A stretch of 49,281 bases of DNA from Cyclobacteriaceae bacterium (GCA_947458585.1 CANGYY010000020.1:1-49281); one strand, 5' to 3'. Numbered from the stretch's first letter, positions 32,176 through 41,300 are shown. Numbers and translations: made by a program. Notes: generated by a model from the sequence alone, not told the origin.

Positions 32176-32801
32176 TCTATCCGGATCACTTTAGCTAGTC
32201 GGGACACCAAGAATTTTTTGCCTGTGTCTAGTTCCTCGCATAGGATGCGCGTTCGCCGCGTTTCCCCTTTTTTAAATTTTCTGCCTGCCAATTCAAAATG
32301 GGTCTGAGGGGCTAAATCAGCTAAGAAAAAGCTAGTTTGGGTTTTGGAATTTCCACTGTCATACTTACTCATTTCTTTCATGAGAAAAAGATCCCGGGCA
32401 GAGCTAGCGGAAGGATTTCGCATGTGCAATTTTAGTGGAACGAGGACATCCCTAGGAAAGATGGATTCCCTAAGCAGTGGTTCTAAAAGCAGCTTAAATA
32501 GTGCTTTCCATTCCGATCCATGGGGAGCGTGGGTGGTTCCGTAGTGATCAAATGCTCTGAGGTGTGCTACCTCATGAATGTAGGTAAGCAGAAATTGGTA
32601 GGGGTTCAGGTCCGAATTCAGTGTGATCGTTTGAATGGATCGATTTTTTTGGTATCGGAAGTCTCCTAATTTGGTATTTCTTGGTGGTTTGACAAAAAAA
32701 TGAAAAGGTCTTTCTTCCCAAAGTTGAACGCAGTAGGGGATTGCGTTTTCGGGGAGATGCTTTTGGAATAGCCGAAGAAGTTCAGTGGGGGTGCTAGACA
32801 T
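32172..32801 (-). CDS. SprT-like zinc metalloprotein
   Basis: A 209-aa SprT/Spartan-type protein. The metal site is HEVAH (residues 76-80) with HGSEW (94-98) downstream. SprT-like domains in eukaryotes cleave DNA-protein crosslinks; the role of bacterial members is less clear. The C-terminal part (KKGETRRTRILCEELDTGKKFLVSRLAKV) resembles the zinc-ribbon region, but its cysteines are not kept. It is transcribed alone, downstream of the Ala-rich lipoprotein gene and separated from it by a terminator. Confidence 0.85.
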   Translation of the reverse strand: MSSTPTELLRLFQKHLPENAIPYCVQLWEERPFHFFVKPPRNTKLGDFRYQKNRSIQTITLNSDLNPYQFLLTYIHEVAHLRAFDHYGTTHAPHGSEWKALFKLLLEPLLRESIFPRDVLVPLKLHMRNPSASSARDLFLMKEMSKYDSGNSKTQTSFFLADLAPQTHFELAGRKFKKGETRRTRILCEELDTGKKFLVSRLAKVIRID

Positions 32802-32816
32802 TTTTGGGCATAAAAA

Positions 32817-32850
32817 AAGAGTTCCGATCCATCGGAACTCTTAATTTTTT
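32817..32850 (-). terminator. Terminator of the Ala-rich lipoprotein gene
   Basis: AAGAGTTCCGA (32817-32827) pairs with TCGGAACTCTT (32832-32842) around a 4-nt loop. On the minus strand the stem is followed by a run of seven T (A run at 32812-32818 on +). T residues also follow on the plus strand, so it can work both ways. Confidence 0.85.
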
Positions 32851-32865
32851 CACGCGTGGTGTTGA

Positions 32866-33096
32866 TTACTTCTTTGCAGAAGCAGCGATTGAATCAGCCT
32901 TTCTGATTGAATCAGCTTTAGCAGCATCAGCAGCAGCCTGAGCATCAGCAGCAGCAGCAGCATCAGCTGCAACTTTAGCTAGAGAATCAGCAGTAGCGAT
33001 TGAATCCTGCTTGGCTTTTTCTGCATCAGCTCCACCGCCACAAGAAGCAGTAGCGATCAAACCAGCGATTGCGAAAATTGCAAATACCTTTTTCAT
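32866..33096 (-). CDS. Small Ala/Asp-rich lipoprotein
   Basis: A 76-aa protein. The signal peptide ends in TASC with acyl-Cys at residue 19 (MKKVFAIFAIAGLIATASC). The rest is an uninterrupted Ala-rich helix with heptad-like DSIA/ADSL repeats, similar in build to Braun's lipoprotein. It is probably an abundant outer-membrane lipoprotein; whether it tethers peptidoglycan is unknown, although the C-terminus is KK, recalling the lysine end of Lpp. It has its own consensus promoter and a strong terminator, which suggests high independent expression. Confidence 0.8.
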   Translation of the reverse strand: MKKVFAIFAIAGLIATASCGGGADAEKAKQDSIATADSLAKVAADAAAAADAQAAADAAKADSIRKADSIAASAKK

Positions 33097-33122
33097 TTGT
33101 TATGGTTTTCTTAATTACAATA

Positions 33123-33154
33123 CAAATGTACTAGTATTATTTTTATTTGTGCAA
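33123..33154 (-). promoter_or_regulatory. Promoter of the Ala-rich lipoprotein gene
   Basis: On the minus strand, TTG (33152-33154), a 21-bp spacer and TACATTTG (33123-33130) match TTG-N17-23-TAnnTTTG. The -7 box lies 26 bp upstream of the ATG at 33096. It lies in the gap below the der stop codon. Confidence 0.7.
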
Positions 33155-33171
33155 GTGGTTACCAAAATTTT

Positions 33172-34485
33172 TTATTTGTTTTTGTAAACTATTTTTACGG
33201 GAACGCCTTCGAAATCAAAGTTTTCTCGCAATCTATTCTCCAAAAAGCGTGTATAGGGTTCTTTTATGTATTGCGGTAGGTTGCAAAAAAAAGCAAAAAC
33301 AGGGTTTTTGGTTGGTAACTGGGTCACGTATTTTATCTTGATATACTTTCCTTTCCAAGCTGGTGGAGGATATTTTTCAATTTCTTGAAGTAGGATATCG
33401 TTTAATTTGGAAGTAGTTACTCGTCTTGTTTTGTTCTCATATACTTTTACTGCCAGCTCTATCGCTTGAAAAATGCGTTGTTTTTCAGTGACTGATGTAA
33501 AGATGATAGGGATCCATTTGTGTTCACCAAGGCGATCCAGCATATCTTCCTTGATTTTATTCATCGTCTTGTGGTCTTTTTCAATCAAATCCCACTTATT
33601 GACCATGATGAGTACGCCTTTGTTATTTTTTATGGCTAAGGAAATCAGGTTGACATCCTGTGCTTCCAGTCCACGGGTGGCATCCAACATCACGATGACT
33701 ACATCTGATTCCTCTAAGGTTCTTAACGATCGCATGACCGAATAAAACTCGACATCTTCTTTGACTTTGGCTTTTTTACGGATTCCAGCAGTATCGGTAA
33801 TGATAAAATCTTGGCCGAAAAACTTGTAACGGGTGTGAATGGCATCTCGCGTGGTGCCAGCCTCATTGGTGACAATGGAGCGTTCTTGACCGAGAAGTGC
33901 ATTGAGGAAAGAGGATTTTCCTGCGTTTGGTCGTCCCAAAATGGATATTTTTGGGATACCTGCATCTGGATCTTCTACACCATCTTCTTCAAAATGGGTT
34001 ACGATGGCATCCAATAGGTCTCCGGTACCACTACCGCTAGCAGCAGCAATTGGAAAAATTTCCAAATCCGTCAAGCCGAGCGAGTAGAACTCGTTAGCCA
34101 TAAAAGATTTCTCCTGGTTATCTGCTTTATTGGCAACTATATACAGCGGTTTTTTATTGCTCCGGAGTTCGTTTGCGAATTCCTCATCCAGATCAGTCAA
34201 ACCATCGTGACAATCGACCACGAAGAGAATCACATCTGCTTCTTCGATGGCTAGTTTTACTTGTTTGCGAATTTCGGCTTCGTAGAGGTCGTCGGATCCA
34301 GTGACATAACCACCCGTATCGATGACAGAGAAAAATTTGCCAGACCATTGGGCATGCCCATAGTGTCTATCCCGAGTTACGCCGCTAAGATTGTCTTCAA
34401 TGGCTTTTCGCTCTTCCACCAGGCGATTGAAAAGGGTGGATTTGCCCACATTGGGCCTGCCTACTATTGCTACTATGTTTGCCAT
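33172..34485 (-). CDS. der: Ribosome-assembly GTPase Der (EngA)
   Basis: Der matures the 50S subunit. The 437-aa protein holds two tandem G domains: GRPNVGKST (8-16) with DTGGY, NKAD; and the second GRPNAGKSS (about 181) with DTAGI, NKWD. A C-terminal KH-like domain follows (YVTQLPTKNPVFAFFCNLPQYIKEPYTRFLENRLRENFDFEGVPVKI). Its start is 2 bp after the era stop, so era-der form an operon of two ribosome-assembly GTPases. Confidence 0.96.
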   Translation of the reverse strand: MANIVAIVGRPNVGKSTLFNRLVEERKAIEDNLSGVTRDRHYGHAQWSGKFFSVIDTGGYVTGSDDLYEAEIRKQVKLAIEEADVILFVVDCHDGLTDLDEEFANELRSNKKPLYIVANKADNQEKSFMANEFYSLGLTDLEIFPIAAASGSGTGDLLDAIVTHFEEDGVEDPDAGIPKISILGRPNAGKSSFLNALLGQERSIVTNEAGTTRDAIHTRYKFFGQDFIITDTAGIRKKAKVKEDVEFYSVMRSLRTLEESDVVIVMLDATRGLEAQDVNLISLAIKNNKGVLIMVNKWDLIEKDHKTMNKIKEDMLDRLGEHKWIPIIFTSVTEKQRIFQAIELAVKVYENKTRRVTTSKLNDILLQEIEKYPPPAWKGKYIKIKYVTQLPTKNPVFAFFCNLPQYIKEPYTRFLENRLRENFDFEGVPVKIVYKNK

Positions 34486-34487
34486 GA

Positions 34488-35381
34488 TTAAGAGGGGTCG
34501 TACCCGAATTTTTTTAATACTAATTTATTTTTTCGCCAATCCTGTTCCACCTTGACGTAGGTTTCTAGAAATACTTTTTTCCCAAAAAACTTTTCTAGGT
34601 CAGCACGTGCTTCTGTGCCTACTTTCTTGAGCATTTTTCCTTTGTCGCCAATGACAATTCCTTTTTGACTGTCACGTTCCACGAAGATGGTAGCTCGAAT
34701 GCGGATCAAGTTTTCTTCCTCGTGAAAATCTTCAATGCCTACTTCGGTACTGTATGGGATTTCCTTTTTGTAGTTGGTAAAGATTTTCTCGCGAATGATC
34801 TCAGAGGCAAAGAAACGTTCTGGACGATCTGTAAGTTCCTCCTTGTCGTAAAAAGGGGGATGCACTGGAAGGCGTTCTACGATTTCTTGAAGGATGCGTT
34901 CGGTATTGAACTGCTCTAAAGCCGAGATAGGGATCACGGTAGCGGCTTGAATACGTGAGGTCCAATACTGGGTCACTTCGTCTAGTTGACCTTCCTTGGC
35001 CAAGTCGATTTTATTGATGACTAGAAGTATCGGTGCTCCAGACCCATTTATTTTTTGAATGACATCTTCTATTTCTTCATCGGATTCAAAGAGGTCGGTT
35101 ACAAATACAATCACGTCGGCGTCTTCCAAGGTAAGGTGCACGAAGCCCATCATACTTTTATGGAGTTCGTACTTGGGCTTGAGCATGCCGGGAGTATCTG
35201 AGAATACGATTTGGTATTCCTCGGTATTGATTAATCCTAGGATGCGGTGCCGGGTAGTCTGTGCTTTGGAAGAAACAATTGAAAGGCGTTCTCCCACCAA
35301 AATATTCATCAGTGTAGACTTCCCTACATTGGGTTTTCCGATGATATTGACAAATCCTGCCTTGTGGGATGAAGGGATCAT
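34488..35381 (-). CDS. era: Ribosome-assembly GTPase Era
   Basis: Era binds the 3' end of 16S rRNA during 30S maturation. The 297-aa protein begins MIPSSHKAGFVNIIGKPNVGKST, with G1, G3 DTPG, G4 NKID and a C-terminal KH domain (VIGDKGKMLKKVGTEARADLEKFF). The open frame extends six codons further to a TTG, but the ATG at 35381 is preferred. It heads the era-der operon. A TACCTTTG -7 box on the minus strand (35397-35404) lies 15 bp upstream of the ATG, so the leader would be very short. Confidence 0.96.
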   Translation of the reverse strand: MIPSSHKAGFVNIIGKPNVGKSTLMNILVGERLSIVSSKAQTTRHRILGLINTEEYQIVFSDTPGMLKPKYELHKSMMGFVHLTLEDADVIVFVTDLFESDEEIEDVIQKINGSGAPILLVINKIDLAKEGQLDEVTQYWTSRIQAATVIPISALEQFNTERILQEIVERLPVHPPFYDKEELTDRPERFFASEIIREKIFTNYKKEIPYSTEVGIEDFHEEENLIRIRATIFVERDSQKGIVIGDKGKMLKKVGTEARADLEKFFGKKVFLETYVKVEQDWRKNKLVLKKFGYDPS

Positions 35382-35396
35382 TTCTGACTTTTTTTG

Positions 35397-35404
35397 CAAA
35401 GGTA
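35397..35404 (-). promoter_or_regulatory. -7 element of the era-der operon
   Basis: Read on the minus strand this is TACCTTTG, an exact TAnnTTTG. No TTG lies at the proper distance, so the -33 box is missing or weak. It is the mirror image of the tRNA -7 box at 35428-35435: GCAAAGGTA and TACCTTTGC form an inverted repeat. Confidence 0.5.
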
Positions 35405-35405
35405 C

Positions 35406-35435
35406 TTGATTTTTGAGAGTTTGTCCTTACCTTTG
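35406..35435 (+). promoter_or_regulatory. Promoter of the initiator tRNA gene
   Basis: TTG (35406-35408), a 19-bp spacer and TACCTTTG (35428-35435) are a full match to TTG-N19-TAnnTTTG. The tRNA 5' end starts 11 bp later. Confidence 0.8.
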
Positions 35436-35446
35436 CATCACTATAT

Positions 35447-35519
<73 letters not shown>

Positions 35520-35520
35520 C

Positions 35521-35566
35521 AAAGAACCCCTTCTACACTACGTATTAGGGGTTTCTTTATTTTTGG
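35521..35566 (+). terminator. Terminator after the tRNA gene
   Basis: AAAGAACCCCT (35521-35531) pairs with AGGGGTTTCTTT (35547-35558) with one bulged base, followed by ATTTTT. It directly follows the tRNA. Confidence 0.75.
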
Positions 35567-35654
35567 GGACACTTTGGGGGATAGTTGGTCTAATGCTGCG
35601 CTCCCTTTACCAGATAATTTGGTATTTTTAGGAGCTTTTCAACTTCCTCCAGTT

Positions 35655-36098
35655 ATGGTTAAAACGTCACTTCCCATTTTTGTTTCTCTATTTTTACTAT
35701 TAACTCCTATGGGAACTGGAAAGGATATTCACCTTTCTGAATCGGTCAATTTTTGCTTATTCAAAAATCCTTTGTGTTTCTACAACATGGATGTGTTGCG
35801 GTACTTGCAGGTGCTGCATCAACAACAAGAATACACTCAGATGGCTAAGTTTTTTTATGGGCCAATGAAACAGCAGCTTGGAGAGAAGAAGTTGGCAGCG
35901 TCCTTAGCGGATGTAGATTTTGGCTATGCTCTCAAAAGGGTTGGGGTCAAGGAAATAGATGCAAACAATTGGGCATTGACCTACCAGCGTACAATTTTAG
36001 GAACCCAAGAAAACTTTAAACTAGAGGCGGCTTTAATCAACGATACCTGTCGGGTGTATCTAGGTGAGAAAAAATGGAACCAGTTTTTTGATCGTTAA
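35655..36098 (+). CDS. Exported protein of unknown function
   Basis: A 147-aa protein with a signal peptide (MVKTSLPIFVSLFLLLTPMG). The open frame extends 27 codons further upstream, but the hydrophobic signal beginning at ATG 35655 fixes the start. The mature part is about 125 residues with no recognised motif; a helical RYLQVLHQQQEYTQMAKFFYGPM stretch and a beta-rich end (ALTYQRTILGTQENFKLEAALINDTCRVYL) are visible. Probably periplasmic. It lies alone between the tRNA terminator and another small exported protein. Confidence 0.65.
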   Translation: MVKTSLPIFVSLFLLLTPMGTGKDIHLSESVNFCLFKNPLCFYNMDVLRYLQVLHQQQEYTQMAKFFYGPMKQQLGEKKLAASLADVDFGYALKRVGVKEIDANNWALTYQRTILGTQENFKLEAALINDTCRVYLGEKKWNQFFDR

Positions 36099-36271
36099 TA
36101 AAGTAGATTTTTCATCCAGGATTTGATTTTTCTCCCAATTTTTCCCTTCGCATTCAACTAAGAAATAAGGTTGAGTGGATAAAAATCATTTTTTTATTTC
36201 AATTGTATAACAACTATCTTTAGTCAAAACACGTTTCACGTGTTACTCATCTACCTAACTCAATTTAACAT

Positions 36272-36754
36272 ATGAAAAAGCGATTTGCCCTTATTTTCTT
36301 GCTCGTAATGAGCTGTTTTGCTGTTCAAGCGCAGGAAATGACCACCCAGGATTTTAATGAGTGGAGAATTGTCACCGTAGTAGAATCAATTGTACCCATG
36401 GGATTGGGAAGATCTCGCATGGTAGAAAACATGACGGATGTCAATACCGAAGATTTTAGAACTAGCCGTGTAGATGGTAAGAAATCTTCTCAGCGTACTG
36501 TTAGCCGTAAAGAGTTGAAGGTGGACAAGTTTGACGAAGCCAAGCTGCTCAACTTTTTCAGTGCCACAGGAATCAACTTTCAAAATATTGCTTCAAATGA
36601 CGCAATGATTGCAGCACGAATCATGGAATTGGAATCCGAAGGATACTCCTTGGTTTATGTGACTAGCGCTGTGGAAAGCTTTGGAGGCAAGGATGACGAT
36701 AGTGGAATCTTTATTTCGAGGATGTACTTCAAAAAGGTGGTTGCCTTAAAATAA
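36272..36754 (+). CDS. Exported protein of unknown function
   Basis: A 160-aa protein with a typical signal peptide (MKKRFALIFLLVMSCFAVQA, cleavage before QE). The rest has no recognised domain. It contains FNEWRIVTVVESIVPMGLGRSRMVE, a beta-type segment, and ends FISRMYFKKVVALK. The Cys in the signal lacks a proper lipobox, so it is likely soluble periplasmic. A TATCTTTA near-match to a -7 box lies at 36215-36222. A hairpin at 36772-36814 follows. Confidence 0.7.
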   Translation: MKKRFALIFLLVMSCFAVQAQEMTTQDFNEWRIVTVVESIVPMGLGRSRMVENMTDVNTEDFRTSRVDGKKSSQRTVSRKELKVDKFDEAKLLNFFSATGINFQNIASNDAMIAARIMELESEGYSLVYVTSAVESFGGKDDDSGIFISRMYFKKVVALK

Positions 36755-36771
36755 ATACGCTCAAGTAAAAA

Positions 36772-36814
36772 ATGGAAAGCAGGCAGTCTATAGGTTGGAT
36801 AGCCTACTTTCCAT
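36772..36814. repeat. 13-bp imperfect hairpin downstream of the exported protein gene
   Basis: ATGGAAAGCAGGC (36772-36784) pairs with GCCTACTTTCCAT (36802-36814) with one mismatch around a 17-nt loop. No T-run follows directly (GGTTTATTTG), so it is at best a weak terminator or an mRNA-stabilising structure. Confidence 0.6.
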
Positions 36815-37150
36815 GGTTTATTTGATCTAGAATAAATTACTTTTTTGATGGAATAATCAAGTCCTTTATTTTTTTGAATGAATGATTTTTCGCCTTTAAA
36901 ATCCCTTCGGGATGCGCTAATAACACAAGTGAAAATTCTTTGATTAGCATAAATATTAAATAACATATTTGAGTTTTTTAAAAAAAATAATTAAATTTAT
37001 CAAATAATGTATATAATTATATTTATTTAATTAAAAATATTATATAATTAAATTTACTTTATATTTTAAAAACAAGAATAGCGGGGTTTTGATGCCTCAA
37101 TGTGTTGTTTTTTAGTTGTTTCTTGTTACAAATTTAAACGCTAACTGGCC
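36815..37150. other. Non-coding AT-rich spacer before the collagen-fibre operon
   Basis: No gene is visible. 36955-37075 is almost pure A+T (about 90% by eye) and contains a 13-bp direct repeat ATAATTAAATTTA (36987-36999 and 37044-37056). A small ATCCCTTCGGGAT hairpin lies near 36901. A promoter-like TTG (36940) with CATATTTG (36964-36971), spacing 21 bp, is a one-mismatch candidate. Such tracts can act as UP elements or silencer-binding DNA; this is inference. Confidence 0.55.
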
Positions 37151-37660
37151 ATGTCGATTCCACAAAAAATCGCCAGTTCCATTTTTTGTGTTGTAGCTCT
37201 TTTTTCAGCTCTCCCAATCCATGGACAAACTTTACGCAATGCAAGTTTAGTTTCCATGGGGAATGCTGCACATGCGATCCCAGGGCAAGGGCTAGTGGTA
37301 CAACAATCCATTGGGCAAAGTAGTGTAACTGGCGTATTTGCTAATTCTTCGGTGCGTATAAGCCAAGGATTTTTGCGTGGGATCCGCGTCATTTCTACCG
37401 AAATCAAGCGCCCCTTTGAGGCGATAGCCTTCCCCAATTCTTTTTCCGATCGCATCACCTTCCGATTTACTATCGAGCACCAAGAAGCAACGCAAGCTCG
37501 GATCTATGATGCCTTGGGAAAATTGGTCTATGATGCCACGCATCAGCCGAAAAACAAGGAAATCCAATTGAATCTCCCTTACCTAGCAACAGGCGTTTAT
37601 GTTGCTCACCTGAGATCAGGAAATAAGTTTGTTCAAATCCGTATAATTAAAAAACCATGA
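37151..37660 (+). CDS. Short exported protein with T9SS type A sorting domain
   Basis: A 169-aa protein with a signal peptide (ending near HGQTL, residue about 26), about 55 residues of mature sequence (GQGLVVQQSIGQSSVTGVF...ISQGFLRGI), then a por-secretion tail of roughly 80 residues (AFPNSFSDRITFRF, ARIYDALGKLVYD, LPYLATGVYVAHLRSGNKFVQIRIIKK). Such tails direct export by the type IX system and are normally removed on the way to the cell surface. The cargo is unusually small. Its TGA overlaps the next gene's ATG (ATGA), so it starts a tightly coupled operon leading to the collagen-like fibre. Confidence 0.85.
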   Translation: MSIPQKIASSIFCVVALFSALPIHGQTLRNASLVSMGNAAHAIPGQGLVVQQSIGQSSVTGVFANSSVRISQGFLRGIRVISTEIKRPFEAIAFPNSFSDRITFRFTIEHQEATQARIYDALGKLVYDATHQPKNKEIQLNLPYLATGVYVAHLRSGNKFVQIRIIKKP

Positions 37661-38319
37661 GAACTTTTTTTTTAACCTGCATTCTTCTCTTTGCATTTAG
37701 CCAAACTAGTTCAGCACAGGAGATTTTTATCAAAACTGGAATCAATTCCACAACCTACGATTTTCGATCTGCTGATGGAGTCAAGCTCCTTGACTTCACG
37801 CCAGGAATGGGAAATTCCATCGAAATGGGCATGGGCTTTCCCTTTGTTGCAAAATCAAAAAAGGAAGGGGCTCCAGAAAAAGAGCGCTCTTATTCTCCAA
37901 ACTGGTTTAAAAATGAAGTTTCCCTCAACCTAGACTCTTTTAACTCCTTTGGTGGGGATCAAAATAACAATTACAGTTGGGAAACGACCTACGGTGGAGT
38001 GACCAATACCCTATCCTTTTTGGCGCATATCGGAGAAGTGGAACTCGGGTTTCGAGGCCATCTGGGCCTTTCCGGAATGATTTCAGGTACTCAAGTGATC
38101 AATAGTTCTCGTTTTCCTCTGAAAGGGAAAGACGATTTTCAAGGAGTATTTGCGAAAACTGGTGTTGGGGCTTCTGCATCCTATCCCGTATTCCAGCGAG
38201 CATTTTTGAATCTAACCTATAGCTATTCAAAAAACTCCCGATTGGGAGGTCCACAGGAAGAGCAAGTGCGCTTTCTATCCCATGGGTTTTTATTCGGTTT
38301 GTACGTTCAATTGAAGTAA
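37657..38319 (+). CDS. Exported protein, probable outer-membrane beta-barrel
   Basis: A 220-aa protein with a signal peptide ([20 protein letters not shown], cleavage before QEIFI). The mature part alternates short amphipathic strands such as [51 protein letters not shown] and [13 protein letters not shown], and ends [12 protein letters not shown]. An 8-10 strand outer-membrane barrel fits this, but no family was recognised. Coupled by 4-nt overlap to the T9SS mini-protein and only 1 bp from the collagen-like gene; it could anchor or export that fibre (inference). Confidence 0.65.
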   Translation: MRTFFLTCILLFAFSQTSSAQEIFIKTGINSTTYDFRSADGVKLLDFTPGMGNSIEMGMGFPFVAKSKKEGAPEKERSYSPNWFKNEVSLNLDSFNSFGGDQNNNYSWETTYGGVTNTLSFLAHIGEVELGFRGHLGLSGMISGTQVINSSRFPLKGKDDFQGVFAKTGVGASASYPVFQRAFLNLTYSYSKNSRLGGPQEEQVRFLSHGFLFGLYVQLK

Positions 38320-38320
38320 C

Positions 38321-41300
38321 ATGAAAAAGATTGGTTTTATTTTTTGCTTGTGGGTGCTGGTGGTGCCTGCATTGGCCCAAGTGCCTGGGATTACCTACCA
38401 GGCCGTAATCCTAGATAGCCAGGTATTGCCTGGAGAGGATAATCGAGCTGCTCCACTCGGTGACAAGGACTTGTGCCTGAAGTTTGTATTCAAAAATGGT
38501 TCAGGAATAAGTGAGTACGAGGAAGTGATCACAACACGTACGGATACGTATGGGATGGTCAATGTAATCATTGGTACGGGGAGTCGTACCGGAGGCACAG
38601 CCAATTCTTTTTCTCAGATTGTGTGGAATGCGCAAGCGAAGTTTTTGGAGGTCTCTTTTGACAAGTCAGGAGGCTGTTCCACTTTCGTATTGATCAGCAG
38701 CCAGCAATTTACAGCAGTCCCTTTTGCGCTCTATGCGGCCAACTCCGGGACTCCAGGGCCAGCAGGCCCTCAAGGTCCAGCCGGCTCGACGGGTGCCCAA
38801 GGGGTAGTGGGTCCAGCAGGACCCGCTGGGAGTACGGGTTCCAGTGCTTACCAAGTAGCTGTTGCAGCCGGATTCGTAGGGACTGAAGCTCAATGGCTAG
38901 CCTCTTTACAAGGTGTCACAGGAGCAACTGGTGCTCAGGGGCCGACAGGTCCGACAGGCACAGCAGGCCCCCAAGGTCCAGCAGGGAGTACGGGTTCCAG
39001 TGCCTATCAGGTAGCAGTAGCTGCTGGTTTTGTTGGAACTGAAGCACAGTGGCTAGCCTCTTTACAAGGTGTCACAGGAGCTACTGGCGCTCAAGGACCT
39101 ACAGGTTCGACAGGCACAGCAGGCCCCCAAGGTCCAGCAGGGAGTACGGGTTCCAGTGCCTATCAGGTAGCAGTAGCTGCTGGTTTTGTTGGAACTGAAG
39201 CACAGTGGCTAGCCTCTTTGCGAGGAGTGGCTGGTGCACCGGGACCTCAAGGAATTCAAGGTCCTGCAGGATCCAATGGTACTAACGGCACGAATGGAAC
39301 CAATGGCATCAGTGCCTATCAAAACTGGTTGAATCAAGGAAATACAGGAACTGAAGCAGATTTTATAGCTGCTTTACGCGGTGCACCTGGTGCAGCTGGG
39401 GCCACTGGCCCACAAGGTGTCCGAGGTACAGACGGGGCGCCTGGACCGCAAGGTTCTGCCGGTATTGCAGGAGCAACAGGATCTCAAGGTCCCCAAGGAT
39501 TAGCAGGAGCCAATGGAGCCAATGGCCAAAATGGTCCTAGTGCTTATCAAGTGGCCGTGAATACGGGTTTTGTGGGTACAGAATCACAGTGGTTGGCCTC
39601 GCTTACTGGACCGCAAGGGCCTGCAGGACCTACTGGTTCGCTAGGACCGCAGGGTGTTGCTGGACCAGTTGGTCCTGCAGGATTGAGATGGAGGGGGGCT
39701 TGGTCTGCCACTGGTACCTATGCCATTGATGATGCGGTCGGGTTCAATGGGGCCTCTTGGTTTTGTATCAATCCGGTAAATAATTCGAGTTCCACACCAA
39801 ATAATGATCCTACCAATTGGGCCTTATTGGCCTCTCAGGGATCACCTGGTCCACAAGGGCCTGCCGGAGTAGCGGGAGCTACCGGTCCAACAGGTCCCAT
39901 TGGACTTACGGGTCCTACAGGTCCAGCGGGTCCTCAAGGAACTCAGGGCCTTACCGGTGCTACGGGAGCTACGGGAGTTCAAGGATCTGTGGGCGCCACG
40001 GGCCCCCAAGGCGCACAAGGAGCTACTGGCGCTACTGGCGCACAAGGGCCCATTGGATTGACTGGTCCACAAGGAACAAATGGAACCAATGGAGCCAACG
40101 GCCTTTCTGCCTATCAAGCTTGGTTGAATTTAGGCAATACCGGTTCGGAATCGGTCTTTATAGCCTCACTTACTGGCCCTGCTGGCGCGGCTGGTGCTGC
40201 AGGAGCTCAAGGCCCTAGTGGCCCCACCGGACTAACAGGTCCAATAGGTCCTGCAGGTACGCCAGGTGTCCAAGGGCCTACCGGAGCTCAGGGTCCAGCG
40301 GGAATTGCCGGTCCGCAGGGAAATATTGGACCAGTAGGTCCAGCCGGTCCTCAAGGAGCTACGGGAGCAAAAGGGGATACAGGTTTAACTGGATCGCAAG
40401 GGGCCATAGGAGCCGCTGGCCCAGCCGGCCCTACGGGTGCAACCGGCGCTGATGGACCTCAAGGTCCGGCAGGAACAAATGGCGCAGCAGGAGCCACTGG
40501 TCCTCAAGGCGCAGCAGGGGCTACGGGCCCACAAGGTCCCGCAGGAACAAATGGCACAGATGGATCAGTAGGAGCCACAGGTCCTCAGGGACCAGCAGGA
40601 GCGACCGGTGCTGTAGGAGCGACAGGCGCCACCGGCGCAGCAGGTGCTGCAGGCACCAATGGAAAAACAGTAGCCTATGGATCTACCAATCCTGGCGCTG
40701 GTACTGGAGTGGACGGAGATTTTTACATCAATACTGCAACAAATACCCTCTTTGGGCCTAAGCTAAGTGGGATTTGGCCTTCCGGAGTTTCCCTAGTTGG
40801 GCCAACAGGTGCTACTGGTCCTCAAGGCGCGACTGGAGCCACGGGTGCAGCAGGGACTCAAGGTACAGCAGGAACCAACGGAACCAATGGAACCAATGGA
40901 GCAACGGGGCCTGCTGGTCCAACTGGTGCTGTAGGAGCGACAGGCGCCACCGGCGCAGCAGGTGCTGCTGGTACCAATGGAAAGACAATAGCCTATGGAT
41001 CTACCAATCCTGGCGCTGGTACTGGAGTGGACGGAGATTTTTACATCAATACCGCAACAAACACCCTCTTTGGGCCTAAGCTAAGTGGGGTTTGGCCTTC
41101 CGGGGTTTCCCTAGTTGGACCGACAGGGGCAACGGGTGCTCCAGGGACAGCGGGTACGAATGGTACCAACGGAACCAATGGAGCGGCAGGAGCCCAAGGT
41201 CCAACTGGTGCTACAGGCCCAGCAGGTCCAGCACCAGCAGGAACAGGGATAGTGACAGTAAGTGGTGGCGCGCTACAAACTCCTGGGGCACTTTCAGGAG

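Noticed and set aside
38840..39240. Regular 156-bp repeats as a CRISPR or satellite.
   Set aside because: They are in frame within a coding sequence and encode a conserved protein module.
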